DNA of 38,728 nt from Methylocystis suflitae (GTDB lineage: Bacteria; Pseudomonadota; Alphaproteobacteria; Rhizobiales; Beijerinckiaceae). The stretch covers positions 1 through 38,728 of the forward strand of contig NZ_JAMRYX010000171.1 in the NCBI RefSeq assembly GCF_024448135.1, in the 5' to 3' direction. Positions 35,099 to 38,728 of the stretch are shown here, piece after piece (the first letter of the stretch is position 1; each line of letters starts with the position of its first letter). The notes below the pieces were generated by a model. That model did no database searches. It was not told the DNA's origin and saw only the letters and a program-made list of their open reading frames with translations. A program made the translations under genes and the position numbers.

Positions 35099-36361
35099 AT
35101 GGCCACTGATTTTTCTCCTGCGTCCGATTTCCTGCGCGCGCTGATCGAGCGCGGCTTCGTCCATCAATGCTCGGACTTTGCCGGACTTGACGAGAGGGCG
35201 CGGTCGGGGGCGCTCTCCGCCTATATCGGCTTCGATTGCACGGCGCCCTCGCTCCACGTTGGCTCGCTCCTGCCGATCATGATGCTCGCCTGGCTGCAGC
35301 GCACCGGCGGCAAGCCGTTGCCGCTGATGGGCGGCGGCACGACGCGGGTCGGCGATCCTTCCGGCAAGGATGAGAGCCGCAAGCTTTTGACCGTCGAACA
35401 GATCGACGCGAACAAGGCGTCGATCCGGACGGTCTTCGAGCGCTTCCTCACGTTTGGCGAGGGCGCGAGCGACGCGCTGATGCTCGACAACGCCGATTGG
35501 CTGGCGGGGTTAAACTACATCGACTTCCTGCGCGACGTCGGCCGCCACTTCTCCGTTAATCGCATGCTGACCATGGATTCGGTGAAGCTGCGGCTCGAAC
35601 GCGAGCATGAACTCTCCTTCATCGAGTTCAACTACATGTGCCTGCAGGCCTACGACTTCGTCGAGATCAACAGGCGTTACGGCGCGCTGCTGCAGATGGG
35701 CGGCTCGGATCAATGGGGCAATATCGTCACGGGTCTCGATCTCGGACGCCGCATGGGCTGCCCGCAACTCTATGCGCTCACCTCGCCGCTGCTGACGACC
35801 GCGTCGGGCGCCAAGATGGGCAAGACCGCGGCGGGCGCCATCTGGCTCAACGCCGACATGCTGTCGCCCTATGACTACTGGCAGTATTGGCGCAATACCG
35901 AAGACGCCGACGTCGCCCGCTTCCTGAAGCTCTTCACCTTCCTGCCGATGGACGAGATCGCTCGGCTCGCGGCGCTGCAGGGCGCCGAGATCAACGAAGC
36001 CAAGAAGACTCTCGCGACGGAGGCGACGGCGCTCATTCACGGCCGCGCGGCGGCGGATGCGGCCGCGGCAACCGCGCGCACGACATTCGAAGAAGGCGCG
36101 CTCGCGCTGTCGCTCCCTAAGGTCGCCGTTTCGGCCGAGGAAATCGCCGCCGGCCTTGGCGTGCTGACGGCCTTCGTCAAAGCCGGACTCGTCGCGTCGA
36201 CCGGCGAAGCGCGACGCCAGATCAAGGGCGGCGGGCTGCGCGTCAACGATATGCCGGTGACGGACGAACGCACTGTCATCGGCGAAGCGGCGTTTGCGAG
36301 CGACGGCGTCGCCAAACTCTCGCTCGGCAAGAAGAAGCACGTATTGCTTGAGCGCGCCTAG
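35099..36361 (+). CDS. tyrS: tyrosyl-tRNA synthetase
   Basis: The 420-residue enzyme has the class I HIGH-type motif as [10 protein letters not shown] (HVGS at residues 53-56), substrate-binding [10 protein letters not shown], tRNA/tyrosine region [12 protein letters not shown], and the KMSKS loop as KMGKT (239-243), a variant seen in TyrRS. The C-terminal S4-like RNA-binding domain has [16 protein letters not shown]. The start at 35099 (MATDFSP) is chosen over an in-frame Met 12 codons earlier because the earlier one gives an arginine-rich extension. It charges tRNA-Tyr and is monocistronic. Confidence 0.97.
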   Translation: MATDFSPASDFLRALIERGFVHQCSDFAGLDERARSGALSAYIGFDCTAPSLHVGSLLPIMMLAWLQRTGGKPLPLMGGGTTRVGDPSGKDESRKLLTVEQIDANKASIRTVFERFLTFGEGASDALMLDNADWLAGLNYIDFLRDVGRHFSVNRMLTMDSVKLRLEREHELSFIEFNYMCLQAYDFVEINRRYGALLQMGGSDQWGNIVTGLDLGRRMGCPQLYALTSPLLTTASGAKMGKTAAGAIWLNADMLSPYDYWQYWRNTEDADVARFLKLFTFLPMDEIARLAALQGAEINEAKKTLATEATALIHGRAAADAAAATARTTFEEGALALSLPKVAVSAEEIAAGLGVLTAFVKAGLVASTGEARRQIKGGGLRVNDMPVTDERTVIGEAAFASDGVAKLSLGKKKHVLLERA

Positions 36362-36500
36362 CGCGCGTCCCGGTCACGCCGCCATCCGCTCCCACGCCAC
36401 GTCGGTCACAACCAGTCGATCCATCGCACCCAAGGCCGCCTCCCCTAAGGCCGCCTTGAATCTGATGTGCGCCTGAAATGTAGTCCTAGAGCCGCAGGAC

Positions 36501-37565
<1,065 letters not shown>

Positions 37566-37896
37566 GGCTGAAAATTCCTTCTGACACGGTTAGCTAGGCG
37601 CAGGCAATGCGGCTGCGAGGGCGTTCGCGAGGCAAGGGCGCTGGGCGAAAGAGCGCGCTCGACCCTGAACTCCAATGTGCACGATTTGTTCTTTTTGCCA
37701 AGTTCTTTTTGAAGGACCTCGCCCGGAAAATATGGGTCGACAACAAGTCGTGATCGGGGGCGCCTCTGCGCGAGGGCCGATCCCCAGCCACGCCCCCATT
37801 TGCGCCCTCCCCCACCATCCGTGTATCTCTTTGAGCGTGGCGGTTTCGCCATCCCATCCACGCGGCCAGATTCGCCGCTGATCGCAGGGCCGTTTC
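37566..37896. other. divergent region between recA and apt
   Basis: These 331 bases hold no protein gene or tRNA that I can support. They include the direct repeat described at 37677-37711 and must contain the promoters of recA and apt. A candidate recA promoter on the minus strand is TTGGCA (37696-37701 read in reverse) with CACATT about 16 bases on, a modest match. Confidence 0.5.
37677..37711 (-). promoter_or_regulatory. candidate LexA-like operator of recA
   Basis: A perfect ten-base direct repeat, GTTCTTTTTG at 37688-37697 and 37702-37711, has a period of 14. The first copy overlaps GTGC-N7-GTTC (37677-37691), one base away from the alphaproteobacterial LexA box GTTC-N7-GTTC. The repeat overlaps a possible -35 (TTGGCA on the minus strand). 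The exact canonical box was not found, so this is a candidate only. Confidence 0.4.
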
Positions 37897-38424
<528 letters not shown>

Positions 38425-38465
38425 ACCGCCTTTTTCGAATGGTCTTGCTCAGCCCAGGCTCGAAA

Positions 38466-38504
38466 TTCAGAATCTCGGTTCAGAATCTCGGCTCAGAATC
38501 CAGG
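38466..38504. repeat. three tandem 13-base repeats
   Basis: TTCAGAATCTCGG occurs twice in tandem (38466-38478 and 38479-38491) and a third time as CTCAGAATCCAGG (38492-38504), with three differences. It lies between apt and the last gene, 18 bases before its start codon. Its effect is unknown. Confidence 0.85.
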
Positions 38505-38521
38505 AGAGGCGGCATAGGCGC

Positions 38522-38728
38522 ATGACGCCGCGACAGACCCAATTGGCGCTGGCGGCGATCGCCGTCGCCGCGCTCATCGGCGGAGTCGCGACCCTCCGCT
38601 ATCTGCCCTGGGGCGAGAGCGCGTCTCCCGTCCGGAGCGACGCCGCGCGCAGCGCCTGGAGCGGCGCGCTGCCGACCGGCTTGCGCCGCATGGCCCTGCG
38701 GGTGCAGCCCGGCGCGTTCCCCCCTGCT
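38522..38728 (+). CDS. unknown membrane-anchored or exported protein, partial
   Basis: The 69 codons present begin MTPRQTQLALAAIAVAALIG, with one hydrophobic helix at residues 8-24 that could be a signal anchor or signal peptide. The rest (residues 25-69) is polar and ends GAFPPA at the window edge. I do not recognise it. AGGAGAGG lies upstream, with a spacing of about 13 bases, and three tandem repeats lie just before that. Confidence 0.65.
   Translation, partial: MTPRQTQLALAAIAVAALIGGVATLRYLPWGESASPVRSDAARSAWSGALPTGLRRMALRVQPGAFPPA

Noticed and set aside
36432-36456. Direct repeat AAGGCCGCCT after tyrS as a regulatory site or attachment site
   Set aside because: Two 10-base GC-rich copies with period 15 in a 139-base gap between convergent genes; too short and low in complexity to support a function.

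Overview
The window is about 38.7 kb of GC-rich, densely coded chromosome that looks like an alphaproteobacterium of the order Hyphomicrobiales (Rhizobiales). The evidence is the five-gene atpHAGDC operon with no F0 genes, the bamE / DUF177-plsX-fabH-ihfA cluster, a radA-cvpA-purF-SDR run, a DUF1289 protein, a DUF992 protein and the palindromic intergenic repeats common in this group. A Methylocystis/Methylosinus-like or Beijerinckiaceae-like genome would fit, but no diagnostic metabolic gene is present, so this is inference. Most genes are housekeeping. No prophage, transposase, CRISPR array, rRNA or tRNA was recognised.

Layout. 0-5.3 kb is a minus-strand accessory stretch: a PsiE-like membrane protein (cut by the edge), a MOSC protein, a small cytochrome c, a universal stress protein, an orphan contractile-tail tube protein, a short secreted gene broken by an amber codon, a 63-residue unknown, a methyltransferase and a YheT-like hydrolase. 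5.5-6.3 kb is MTA phosphorylase (mtnP). 6.6-11.6 kb is the ATP synthase F1 operon, decorated by palindromic repeats. 11.9-15.8 kb holds alaS overlapping a cyclic-nucleotide-gated K+ channel. 16.2-18.6 kb holds a POT peptide transporter, a flavodoxin-like protein, a one-helix membrane protein and a DUF1289 protein. 18.7-20.8 kb holds argC and a lytic transglycosylase. 21.1-25.1 kb covers envelope and fatty-acid genes (bamE, DUF177, plsX, fabH) and ihfA. 25.2-30.2 kb holds radA, cvpA, purF, a decayed toxin-antitoxin pair and an SDR. 30.2-34.7 kb holds a DUF992 protein with a His-rich tail, an EcsC-family protein and an AlgJ-like/MBOAT acetylation pair. 35.1-38.7 kb holds tyrS, recA, apt and the start of an unknown membrane-anchored protein.

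How the genes work together. atpHAGDC makes the catalytic head of ATP synthase. plsX and fabH feed phospholipid and fatty-acid synthesis. purF starts purine synthesis, while apt and mtnP salvage adenine and methylthioadenosine. radA and recA act together in recombination repair. The MBOAT and AlgJ-like proteins form a two-component polysaccharide O-acetylation module without a polymer locus nearby.

The least ordinary signals are: (1) two copies of a roughly 105-bp double-hairpin repeat, each sitting between convergent genes; (2) six palindromes of one design in and after the atp operon; (3) the orphan tail tube gene; (4) the mini-gene whose stop codon lies directly after its signal peptide; (5) a tandemly duplicated translation start before the DUF177 gene; (6) a direct-repeat, near-LexA site upstream of recA. 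No complete new multigene system was found.
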